From the NCBI GenBank assembly GCA_947441105.1, contig CANESN010000009.1:1-14856 (forward strand): a DNA stretch of 14,856 nt, given 5' to 3'. The notes beneath the pieces are model-generated. The model saw only the letters and a list, made by a program, of their open reading frames with translations, searched no databases and was not told the origin of the DNA. The stretch comes from Micrococcales bacterium (GTDB lineage Bacteria; Actinomycetota; Actinomycetes; Actinomycetales; Microbacteriaceae). The translations under genes and the position numbers were made by a program. Each line of letters opens with the position of its first letter. The first letter of the stretch is position 1. Positions 7,297-13,646 of this stretch are shown piece by piece.

Positions 7297-7302
7297 AGCA
7301 TA
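7297..7302 (-). promoter_or_regulatory. Possible -10 element for the BI-1 gene
   Basis: TATGCT on the minus strand fits the TAnnnT pattern about 30 nt ahead of the TTG start, between the upstream terminator and the gene. No good -35 is seen at 16-18 bp. Some promoter must lie in this gap of about 95 bp because the terminator isolates the gene from the rsfS-tRNA unit. Confidence 0.3.
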
Positions 7303-7358
7303 AGCGAGAAATCTGGAAATTTGCTGGAAGTTATACCGACTAAAGGTCGTAGAAATAG

Positions 7359-7379
7359 AAAAGCCCGCCTAAGCGGGCT
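7359..7379 (-). terminator. Rho-independent terminator after tRNA-Ala
   Basis: On the minus strand AGCCCGC (7379-7373) pairs with GCGGGCT (7368-7362) around a 4-nt loop, followed by TTT (7361-7359) and further pyrimidine- and T-rich sequence. It begins 8 nt after the tRNA CCA end and closes the long rplU-to-tRNA transcription unit. Confidence 0.85.
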
Positions 7380-7386
7380 AATTCTT

Positions 7387-7462
7387 TGGTGGACCTGAGG
7401 GGATTTGAACCCCTGACCCCCTGCATGCCATGCAGGTGCGCTACCAGCTGCGCCACAGGCCC
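7387..7462 (-). tRNA. tRNA-Ala (anticodon GGC), CCA encoded
   Basis: The cloverleaf is complete. The acceptor GGGCCTG pairs with CAGGTCC (one G-U), the D stem is GCGC/GCGC, the anticodon stem CCTGC/GCAGG carries loop ATGGCAT with anticodon GGC, and the T arm is AGGGG-TTCAAAT-CCCCT. Discriminator A at 7390 is followed by a genomic CCA (7389-7387). The gene lies 26 nt after the rsfS stop and directly before the terminator, so it is probably cut out of the polycistronic mRNA. Confidence 0.97.
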
Positions 7463-7488
7463 ATGAACCCGATAAGTCTACACAACTA

Positions 7489-7842
7489 TTACTTGATTGG
7501 CACAACCGGGCAGTCTCGCCAGAGCCTCTCGAGAGAGTAGTACTCACGCTCTTGTTCGTGCATGATGTGGACCACTAGATCGCCAAAATCAAGCAGAACC
7601 CAGCGGCCGGTTTGTCTACCTTCGCGGAAGCGGGTCTTGACCCCAGCCTTTAGCATTTCATCCTCAACGTTGTCAGAGATTGCCTGCACCTGGCGCTCAT
7701 TCTTGGCAGATGCAATAAGGAAAATCTCGGCTAGAGCAAAAGGCTCTGAGACGTCAAGGGCTACGAGATCTTCACCCAACTTGTCGGACGCTGCGGATGC
7801 TGCAATTTGAAGCTGTGCAATTGTTTCTTTGGTTGCGGACAA
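7489..7842 (-). CDS. rsfS: Ribosomal silencing factor RsfS
   Basis: RsfS binds ribosomal protein L14 and blocks joining of the subunits, lowering translation under starvation. The 117-residue protein shows the full family pattern: an N-terminal helix, LVALDVSEPFALAEIFLIAS (26-45) where the family has 'D(V/L)...(L/T)D.F.I.s', RFREGRQTGRWVLLDFGDLVVHIM (71-94) and the end EREYYSLERLWRDCP. Translation starts at TTG 7842 with AGGAG 8 nt upstream, only 3 nt after the stop of the preceding gene. It follows nadD and a membrane protein gene and precedes tRNA-Ala in the same transcript, the usual nadD-rsfS neighbourhood of bacteria. Confidence 0.95.
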   Translation of the reverse strand: MSATKETIAQLQIAASAASDKLGEDLVALDVSEPFALAEIFLIASAKNERQVQAISDNVEDEMLKAGVKTRFREGRQTGRWVLLDFGDLVVHIMHEQEREYYSLERLWRDCPVVPIK

Positions 7843-7845
7843 GTA

Positions 7846-8619
7846 TTACGCTCCTAGCGCGTTCAAGATTGTGATGGTAGCAAAGATTGCTGCCACGGTC
7901 ATGATTACTCCAGCAACACCCATAGCCCAGGGACGCCACCATCCCTTGCGAAGCACCGATTTCGGGACAACTCCAACGTTTACTCGAGAATTAATAATGT
8001 CCAGCGCTGAGATGGGCTCAACGATAGAAATCACACCGGTTACGGAATCCTGGCGATCGGCATTGTCAAGATCAATGCCATCCAAACCTGCGGTCATTGA
8101 CCCGGTGTTTGGGTCGGTCAAAACTGTGATTGAGCCCGTGATTGCAATCTCACCGGTTTCAATCGGTAGGGCGATAGCTTCCGGGGCTACCTCCAAAACA
8201 ATCGACTGCGTGCTTGGCTCAGCAAGCAAGTTGGTGCCGGTGAAATCAGCCGGGGGCAGATCTAGTGCGCTGAAATCTGAAACCACAATCTGCTCGAGCT
8301 CGGCAGACGCAACTTCTTCATCCTCAACCTCGATATCGGGAAGAGTTATCTCGACAGAGTCAGTTGCTGGCTTCGAAATCTCTGGCACCGGCTGAACTAC
8401 AGGTGCCTTGCCTTGACGCTCAAGCTCACGTAGCTCGCGTCGGGTGAGTCCTACTGGCGAAGAGACAATTGGCTGGTCCCTAACCTCTTGGACTACCTCG
8501 GCCACTGCCTCGGGCGCCTCGAAGATATCTTGCAAAGGTTCAAGTTCGATAACTGGCGCAGGCAACTGCCCAGAGCGCTCTAGCTCCCTGAGCTGTCTGC
8601 GAGTAAGTTGCTCGGTCAA
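7846..8619 (-). CDS. Tail-anchored protein with duplicated LTRR(Q/E)LRELER motifs, function unknown
   Basis: I do not recognise a named family. The 257-residue protein has two near-identical basic amphipathic segments, [16 protein letters not shown] (5-20) and [16 protein letters not shown] (58-73). A long acidic, Pro/Val/Ile-rich region of low complexity follows (about 75-210). Then comes a short basic stretch ([10 protein letters not shown], 222-231) and one C-terminal membrane helix (232-255). With positive charges before the helix and no signal peptide, most of the protein should be cytoplasmic. The start is TTG 8619, with GAGGTG at 4-5 nt spacing, overlapping the nadD stop as TTGA. Similar anchored proteins with an R/E-rich N-terminal motif occur between nadD and rsfS in other actinobacteria as I recall. 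A ribosome- or envelope-linked accessory role would be speculation. Confidence 0.8.
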   Translation of the reverse strand: MTEQLTRRQLRELERSGQLPAPVIELEPLQDIFEAPEAVAEVVQEVRDQPIVSSPVGLTRRELRELERQGKAPVVQPVPEISKPATDSVEITLPDIEVEDEEVASAELEQIVVSDFSALDLPPADFTGTNLLAEPSTQSIVLEVAPEAIALPIETGEIAITGSITVLTDPNTGSMTAGLDGIDLDNADRQDSVTGVISIVEPISALDIINSRVNVGVVPKSVLRKGWWRPWAMGVAGVIMTVAAIFATITILNALGA

Positions 8620-9209
8620 TTTTCACCTCGGTAGAGCTTGTGCTTACCAATGTATTGAACGACACCGTCTGGAACCAGGTACCAAACCGGTTTTCCATCG
8701 CTAATTCGGTCCCTGACATCTGAGGAAGAGATGGCAAGGGCCGGAACTTCAAGAATTGACATCGATGCTTCTGGGACTTCTGGCAGTTGAAGTTTGTGAC
8801 CGGGTCTGGTGACGCCAATAAAGGTTGCAAGTGGCCAAAGCTTGTCGAGATCTTTCCAGGCCAAAATCTGTGCGATTGCGTCAGCGCCGGAGATGAAGAA
8901 CAGATCTGCACCCGGGTGGTCTTTGGCAATCTGAGTCAGCGTGTCAACCGTGTAAGTGGTACCTGGGCGATCAATTTCGACTCGAGACACGGTGAACCTA
9001 GGGTTTGCTGCGGTTGCAATTACGGTCATTAGATAGCGGTGCTCCGCTGACATAACCGGGTTCTTGTGCCACGGTTCTCCGGTCGGAACGAAGATAACCT
9101 CGTCCAACGAGAATGCATCCGCTACTTCACTGGCGGCAACTAGGTGGCCATTGTGGATTGGGTCGAAGGTTCCGCCCATTACCCCAATGCGTGGCCGCTT
9201 ATTGGTCAT
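8616..9209 (-). CDS. nadD: Nicotinate-nucleotide adenylyltransferase NadD
   Basis: NadD joins nicotinate mononucleotide and ATP to give deamido-NAD, a step shared by de novo and salvage NAD synthesis. The 197-residue protein carries [12 protein letters not shown] (12-23) with the nucleotidyltransferase HxGH equivalent (His19, His22), an FISGADA segment (105-111) and ISSSDVR (160-166), which binds the triphosphate. Length is normal. ATG 9209 has no Shine-Dalgarno; it lies 7 nt after the stop of the small membrane-protein gene and is probably translated by reinitiation. The next Met (residue 11) would delete the first beta strand and is unlikely. The stop overlaps the start of the next gene. 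Confidence 0.95.
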   Translation of the reverse strand: MTNKRPRIGVMGGTFDPIHNGHLVAASEVADAFSLDEVIFVPTGEPWHKNPVMSAEHRYLMTVIATAANPRFTVSRVEIDRPGTTYTVDTLTQIAKDHPGADLFFISGADAIAQILAWKDLDKLWPLATFIGVTRPGHKLQLPEVPEASMSILEVPALAISSSDVRDRISDGKPVWYLVPDGVVQYIGKHKLYRGEN

Positions 9210-9215
9210 GAGGTT

Positions 9216-9395
9216 TTAGTGGTGCGCCTGCTGCGAGGAGGTCTTGTGATCGTGACGGTTCGCAACGTTGCGGTATGAAAAAGTGATTCCAGCAAGTGCT
9301 AGGAATGCAACCATGGCAATTACCCCGAAGATAATTGCAGGGAAAGGTAGCTCGGTGTGATGCACCACAGCTTCGCTGGCAAGAATTGAAAGCAC
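9216..9395 (-). CDS. Small single-span membrane protein, 59 residues
   Basis: The GTG at 9395 is preceded by AAAGGAG (9407-9401) at 5-nt spacing, and the frame ends in TAA at 9216-9218. The product starts MLSILASEAVVHHTELPFP, continues with one membrane helix (about 18-40, IIFGVIAMVAFLALAGITF) and ends in a hydrophilic, His-rich tail (YRNVANRHDHKTSSQQAHH). The N-terminal His/Glu stretch followed by ELPFP and the ending RNVANRH resemble small proteins I recall at the proA-nadD junction in other actinobacteria, so it is probably a real conserved gene. It lies 27 bp after proA and 6 bp before nadD. The function is unknown; the His-rich tail might bind metal, but that is a guess. Confidence 0.82.
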   Translation of the reverse strand: MLSILASEAVVHHTELPFPAIIFGVIAMVAFLALAGITFSYRNVANRHDHKTSSQQAHH

Positions 9396-9422
9396 GTTAT
9401 CTCCTTTTGCGTATTTGTAAGT

Positions 9423-10664
9423 TTAGTCTCGGACTTGGCCATTGCCGCGAACCAACCACTTAGAACTTGTCAACTCGCGAAGGCCCATTGGGCCTCTAGC
9501 GTGAAGTTTTTGAGTTGAAATTCCGACCTCAGCGCCAAATCCAAACTCGCTACCGTCGGTAAATCTCGTGGAAGCATTCACCATAACCACTGCTGCATCT
9601 ACCTCCTGAAGAAAACGCTCAGCGTTGGATTGGTCTTCGGTCACGATCGACTCGGTGTGACGAGTTGAATACTTCGAAATGTGAGCAAGTGCCTGGTCCA
9701 AATCGGCAACCACCTTGACCGAGAGGTCAAGGCTGTAATACTCGGTTGACCAATCGGCATCGGTTGCTGCAACCCCGGAAATCAGCTTCAGTGTCTTCTC
9801 GCAGCCGTGAATTGTGACGCCTTTGGCCTCTAGCTCTGACGCAATTTTTGGAAGCGCAATAGCGGATATTGATTCGTGTACCAAGAGGGTTTCTAGCGCA
9901 TTGCAAACCGAAGGTCGCTGCACCTTGGAGTTCACAATCATTGGAATAGCCTTAGCCAAATCCGCAGACTCGTCGATAAACATGTGAACCACACCATCGC
10001 CGGTTTCAATTACTGGAACCTTGGACTCGGTTACCACGGTTTGAATCAGCTGCGCCGAACCGCGAGGAATAAGGACATCGATAAAGCCACGCGCCTGCAT
10101 CATCTCAACTGCACCTTCGCGACCAAAAGGATCAACGGTCTGGACAGCATCGGATGGCAAACCGGCAGTGCGTAACCCCGCTTGAATAAGCTCCACTAGC
10201 ACTCGGTTGGTGTTCTCTGCGGCACTACCACCCCTGAGCAATACGGCATTTCCACTTTTCAGGGCCAGGGCCGCAATATCAACGGTGACATTTGGTCTTG
10301 CCTCGTAAATCACACCGACGACGCCGAATGGCACTCTGATCTGCTGCAATTTCAAACCGTTCGGCAGTGTCATGCCTTCTAAATTCTGCCCAATTGGGTC
10401 TGGAAGGTTTATCACTAGGCGCAAAGCCGCAGCGAGTGAGCCAATGCGGTTCGCATCTAGTTTTAGACGATCCTGCAGACCAACGGAAACTCCATTTTCC
10501 TGAGCGCTCTTTAGGTCTAGTGCGTTAGCCGCCAAAATGTGAGGGATGTTGTTTTCAAGCTCTAGCGCAATCTGCTCGAGAGCTGAATTCTTCAGGTTGG
10601 TGTTGGCCCGCGCCAGATTGGAACTAGCGGCTTTGGCCGCATGAAAAAGCTGAACAACACTCAT
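9423..10664 (-). CDS. proA: Gamma-glutamyl phosphate reductase ProA
   Basis: ProA reduces gamma-glutamyl phosphate with NADPH to glutamate-5-semialdehyde in proline synthesis. The 413-residue protein belongs to the aldehyde dehydrogenase superfamily and has the usual length. Visible signatures are GVVGVIYEARPNVTVD (115-129), LRGGSAAENTN (143-153), DVLIPRGSAQLI (196-207) and RPSVCNALETLL (250-261) with catalytic Cys254, plus GFGAEVGISTQKLHARGPMGL near the C-terminus. The ATG overlaps the proB stop as ATGA and has an AGGA 8 nt upstream, so ProB and ProA, which act as a channelled pair, are translationally coupled. Confidence 0.97.
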   Translation of the reverse strand: MSVVQLFHAAKAASSNLARANTNLKNSALEQIALELENNIPHILAANALDLKSAQENGVSVGLQDRLKLDANRIGSLAAALRLVINLPDPIGQNLEGMTLPNGLKLQQIRVPFGVVGVIYEARPNVTVDIAALALKSGNAVLLRGGSAAENTNRVLVELIQAGLRTAGLPSDAVQTVDPFGREGAVEMMQARGFIDVLIPRGSAQLIQTVVTESKVPVIETGDGVVHMFIDESADLAKAIPMIVNSKVQRPSVCNALETLLVHESISAIALPKIASELEAKGVTIHGCEKTLKLISGVAATDADWSTEYYSLDLSVKVVADLDQALAHISKYSTRHTESIVTEDQSNAERFLQEVDAAVVMVNASTRFTDGSEFGFGAEVGISTQKLHARGPMGLRELTSSKWLVRGNGQVRD

Positions 10665-11446
10665 TGCGCAATCCTATCCGCAGGCTCAAACCAAGTGTTT
10701 CGGCAGTCTGCAGTGTCAATCACAGCGATATTTGCGGTGCTGGTGAGAAGCACCCCAACTCCCCCGGATGTTGCTAGTTGGGCTGCAGCCAGTTTGGTTA
10801 GGGCGCCGCCGGTTCCGTAACCGGTTGAGGTTCCAGAAACTTCGAGCTCACTTAGGTCCTGACCATAGGAAACCACGGCAATTGGCTCAGCCCCTGGCTC
10901 GGTTGGTGGCTTGGTATAAAGGGCGTCGATATCGCTGAAGAGAATGAGCAGGTCAGCTGCAGCCAGAAGCGCCACCCGGGCAGCCAACTGGTCGTTATCA
11001 CCAAAGCGAATTTCTTGAGTTGCTACAGAGTCGTTCTCGTTGATGATTGGAATTACACCAATCTCCAAAAGCCGCTCGAGGGCTCGCAGGGCATTCTCAC
11101 TACTTGATTCTTGATCGAGGTTATCCACCGTGAGCAGCATCTGCCCAGGTAATAGGTCATACCTGGCAAGGCTTCGCTCGTAGCGGCCCATTAGCTTCGC
11201 CTGACCAATACTTGCAAGTGCCTGAGAGGTCGCTAGGTCTTCGGAGCGAACCGTCAATCCGATGATTGGCAACGCAGTGGCAATCGCACCGGAAGATACC
11301 AGCACAACCTCTTTACCAAGTTTTTGCAAACGAACCAAAAAGTCAACCAATAGGTCAAGATTCGACTCATTTGACCCGGTGATTGAGCTTGAGCCAACCT
11401 TGACGACGATGCGCCTGGAATCCTTAATTCGCTCAAAAGTCTGCAT
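10661..11446 (-). CDS. proB: Glutamate 5-kinase ProB, short form without PUA domain
   Basis: ProB phosphorylates glutamate to gamma-glutamyl phosphate, the first and feedback-controlled step of proline synthesis. The 261-residue protein contains only the amino-acid-kinase domain: VVKVGSSSITG near the N-terminus, VVLVSSGAIATAL, IPIINENDSVA, FGDNDQLAARVA, FSDIDALYT and YGTGGALTKLAAA. E. coli ProB has about 100 more residues forming a C-terminal PUA domain, absent here; the frame ends cleanly in TGA overlapping proA, so it is not a frameshift. The usual GTGGM is GTGGA. The start overlaps the obg stop by one base (TAATG) with GGAGG about 10 nt upstream. Confidence 0.95.
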   Translation of the reverse strand: MQTFERIKDSRRIVVKVGSSSITGSNESNLDLLVDFLVRLQKLGKEVVLVSSGAIATALPIIGLTVRSEDLATSQALASIGQAKLMGRYERSLARYDLLPGQMLLTVDNLDQESSSENALRALERLLEIGVIPIINENDSVATQEIRFGDNDQLAARVALLAAADLLILFSDIDALYTKPPTEPGAEPIAVVSYGQDLSELEVSGTSTGYGTGGALTKLAAAQLATSGGVGVLLTSTANIAVIDTADCRNTWFEPADRIAQ

Positions 11447-12915
11447 TACTCTTCATCCTCCGAGAACACACTTGCCTCTCGAACCGCCTCACGCTCCGCG
11501 CGACCGCGAGATCGCTGGTCCATCATCTGGTGATACTCCTGGCGACGATCCTGGTTGGTCCTGCGCTCTTCGCTAACCAATTCCGCAACCGAGTCAACCA
11601 GTGGATCCCAGTCGAATACGACACCGTTCTGCTCTCCAATGATTACTGTAGAGCCGCGCTTAGCGCCCTTCTTGTAAAGCTCGTCCTCAATACCAATCTT
11701 CTGCAAACGCTCGCCCAGGTATCCGACGGCATCCTGATTGCTGAAATCGCACTGCGCAACCCAACGTTCAGGCTTAGGACCAACAATGCGGTAGATGATG
11801 TTCTCGCCTTGAGATTCGGTGCGAATCTCATACTTTGAATCGTCCTTCTTAGGAAGCAGAAGCGAAATTCGCTTTTCAATCTGCGCAGTTTGGCTCTTGC
11901 GCTCCTCGGTAACCAACTGCCCCAGCGCGAAGTTCAGCTCTCTGAGCCCCTGGTTGGTGGCGCTGGAGATCAGGTAAACCGGGTATCCCCTGGCTTCAAA
12001 CTCGGCCTTTACAAACTCCGCAAGCTCTAGCGCATCTGGAATGTCGATCTTGTTTAGAGCAACCAGCTGAGGACGCTCGATCAATGGTGTTTGACCCTCA
12101 GGCACCTGATATGCGGCCAGCTCAGCCAAAATCACATCGAGGTCGCTGATCGGATCGCGACCAGGTTCTAGGGTGGCGCAGTCGATAACGTGCAGCAGAG
12201 CACTGCAACGCTCCACATGTCTAAGGAACTCAAGTCCGAGCCCCTTGCCCTGGCTTGCGCCTTCGATCAATCCAGGAACGTCAGCAATTGTGTAGCGCAT
12301 TTCGCCAGCCTGAACCACACCGAGGTTTGGGTGCAGGGTGGTGAATGGATAGTCCGCAATCTTTGGACGAGCTGCGCTCATAGCCGCAATAAGAGAGGAC
12401 TTTCCGGCAGATGGAAACCCAACCAGGGCTACATCCGCAACGGTCTTTAGCTCGAGGATCACATCGCCAGCCCAGCCAGGAACTCCAAGCAGGTGGAAGT
12501 TTGGAGCAATACGCATGCGGTTGGCAAGCGTCATGTTTCCTAGGCCACCTTGGCCGCCCTCGGCAACCAAAAGCTCCATACCCGGCTCAGAGAGATCAGC
12601 CAGGATCTTGCCGTTTGCGTCCTTGACGACGGTTCCGACTGGAACTGGAAGCGTTAGGTCTTCACCCTTGGAGCCATTGCGGTAATCACCGGCACCTGAG
12701 CCACCAGAGGTTGCCACACGGTGTGGGCGGTGGTGGTAGTCCAGAAGGGTTGTGACGTTATTGTCGGTAACCAGGGTGATTGAACCACCATCGCCACCAT
12801 CAGCGCCATCAGGGCCTGCCAATGGCTTGAACTTCTCACGCTTGATGGATGTGCAACCGTCGCCGCCGTTTCCAGCGCGCAAATGGAGAGTTACCTGATC
12901 TACGAATGTAATCAT
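11446..12915 (-). CDS. obg: Obg GTPase (CgtA), with actinobacterial OCT domain
   Basis: Obg is an essential GTPase in 50S subunit maturation and stress signalling. The 489-residue protein has the glycine-rich Obg fold (1-158), the G domain with GFPSAGKS (166-173), DVPG (213-216), NKID (288-291) and SSAT (317-320), an OCT domain (about 360-440), and a charged tail (EERRTNQDRRQEY, ending SEDEE). The OCT domain is typical of Gram-positive Obg and absent from E. coli. TAGGAGC lies at good distance before ATG 12915. The gene follows rpmA, as in many bacteria, with a hairpin between them. Confidence 0.97.
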   Translation of the reverse strand: MITFVDQVTLHLRAGNGGDGCTSIKREKFKPLAGPDGADGGDGGSITLVTDNNVTTLLDYHHRPHRVATSGGSGAGDYRNGSKGEDLTLPVPVGTVVKDANGKILADLSEPGMELLVAEGGQGGLGNMTLANRMRIAPNFHLLGVPGWAGDVILELKTVADVALVGFPSAGKSSLIAAMSAARPKIADYPFTTLHPNLGVVQAGEMRYTIADVPGLIEGASQGKGLGLEFLRHVERCSALLHVIDCATLEPGRDPISDLDVILAELAAYQVPEGQTPLIERPQLVALNKIDIPDALELAEFVKAEFEARGYPVYLISSATNQGLRELNFALGQLVTEERKSQTAQIEKRISLLLPKKDDSKYEIRTESQGENIIYRIVGPKPERWVAQCDFSNQDAVGYLGERLQKIGIEDELYKKGAKRGSTVIIGEQNGVVFDWDPLVDSVAELVSEERRTNQDRRQEYHQMMDQRSRGRAEREAVREASVFSEDEE

Positions 12916-12936
12916 GAACTGCTCCTAATACAGAAA

Positions 12937-12960
12937 GAGGCGGACCTCATGGCCCGCCTC
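12937..12960 (-). promoter_or_regulatory. Hairpin between rpmA and obg
   Basis: GAGGCGG (12937-12943) and CCGCCTC (12954-12960) form a 7-bp stem, with two more C-G pairs past an A-C mismatch and a TCAT loop. On the transcribed minus strand it is followed by TTTCTGT and then by the obg ribosome-binding site about 10 nt on. It could be a leaky terminator that lowers obg relative to rplU-rpmA, or a processing or stabilising stem. The short T-run makes full termination unlikely. Confidence 0.6.
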
Positions 12961-12976
12961 CCTATTGAAAAACTAG

Positions 12977-13228
12977 TTACTGGGTAACGATGTTTACAAC
13001 GCGGCGGCCAGCCTTTGAGCCAAACTCAACAGAGCCTGCAGCTAGTGCAAACAAGGTGTCATCCTTGCCGCGACCTACGTTTACGCCCGGGTGAAAGTGA
13101 GTTCCACGCTGACGAACCAAAATTTCACCGGCGTTTACAGCCTGACCGTCGTGGCGCTTTACACCTAGACGCTGAGCGTTCGAGTCACGACCGTTGCGGG
13201 TGGAGCTAACTCCCTTTTTGGATGCCAT
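12977..13228 (-). CDS. rpmA: 50S ribosomal protein L27
   Basis: L27 reaches the peptidyl transferase centre of the ribosome with its N-terminus. The 83-residue protein starts [20 protein letters not shown] and contains [20 protein letters not shown], the L27 signature, and [19 protein letters not shown]. The start matches the uncleaved, short-leader form, with no Firmicutes-type N-terminal extension. It lies 10 bp after rplU. Confidence 0.98.
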   Translation of the reverse strand: MASKKGVSSTRNGRDSNAQRLGVKRHDGQAVNAGEILVRQRGTHFHPGVNVGRGKDDTLFALAAGSVEFGSKAGRRVVNIVTQ

Positions 13229-13238
13229 TTCTACCTAC

Positions 13239-13544
13239 TTACTTGATCTCGGTGACCTGGACACGGGTTAGGTCCTGGCGGTGGCCCTGACGCTTCTTGT
13301 AACCGGTCTTGTTCTTGTACTTCTGAATAATGATCTTCGGACCGCGTAGCTGGTCTAGAACTTCTGCTACAACCTTTACCTTGGCTAGGGCAGCAGCGTC
13401 GGTTACGACCTTGTCGCCATCAACAAGCAAAAGTGCGGGCATCTCAATGGTGCCTGAGGTAGCGGCAATGCGGTTCATGGTAACGATGGTTCCAACTGAA
13501 ACCTTCTCCTGGCGACCACCGGCGCGAACAACTGCGTAAACCAC
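13239..13544 (-). CDS. rplU: 50S ribosomal protein L21
   Basis: L21 binds 23S rRNA early in 50S assembly. The 101-residue product starting [15 protein letters not shown] matches L21, including the C-terminal [20 protein letters not shown], which contacts rRNA. The frame is open back to 13619, but the extra 25 residues have no L21 counterpart and the predicted transcription start (near 13603) lies inside them, so GTG 13544 is chosen; AGGT a few bases upstream is a weak ribosome-binding site. It is the first gene after the strong promoter and leads the rpmA-obg operon. Confidence 0.95.
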   Translation of the reverse strand: MVYAVVRAGGRQEKVSVGTIVTMNRIAATSGTIEMPALLLVDGDKVVTDAAALAKVKVVAEVLDQLRGPKIIIQKYKNKTGYKKRQGHRQDLTRVQVTEIK

Positions 13545-13577
13545 TTCAAAACCTATCTGTCTTGGAATTTGAATCTG

Positions 13578-13598
13578 GCCCATAACAAACCTATGGGC
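13578..13598 (-). promoter_or_regulatory. Leader hairpin upstream of rplU
   Basis: GCCCATA (13578-13584) and TATGGGC (13592-13598) form a 7-bp perfect stem with a 7-nt loop, starting about 5 nt after the predicted transcription start. It lies in the leader of about 60 nt and leaves the start region free. It may serve L21 autoregulation or protect the 5' end; I know of no matching described leader. Confidence 0.5.
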
Positions 13599-13609
13599 AA
13601 CAGCGCCCC

Positions 13610-13638
13610 AGCCTAGCAAGAAACCTCGGTGGGGTCAA
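13610..13638 (-). promoter_or_regulatory. Promoter of the rplU-rpmA-obg operon
   Basis: On the minus strand TTGACC (13638-13633) and TAGGCT (13615-13610) are spaced by exactly 17 bp, a near-consensus housekeeping promoter. It begins 9 bp after the rne stop codon, so the ribosomal protein operon can be transcribed independently of rne. Confidence 0.75.
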
Positions 13639-13646
13639 CCTCATTC

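Noticed and set aside
7278..7547. 89-codon minus-strand reading frame
   Set aside because: It crosses the tRNA-Ala gene and the terminator and overlaps rsfS; it is not a gene.
7829..8395. 188-codon Ser/Thr-rich plus-strand reading frame
   Set aside because: It is the antisense shadow of the tail-anchored protein gene, whose start, ribosome-binding site and operon fit are better.
13545..13619. 25-residue N-terminal extension of L21
   Set aside because: No L21 counterpart, and the predicted transcription start lies inside it.
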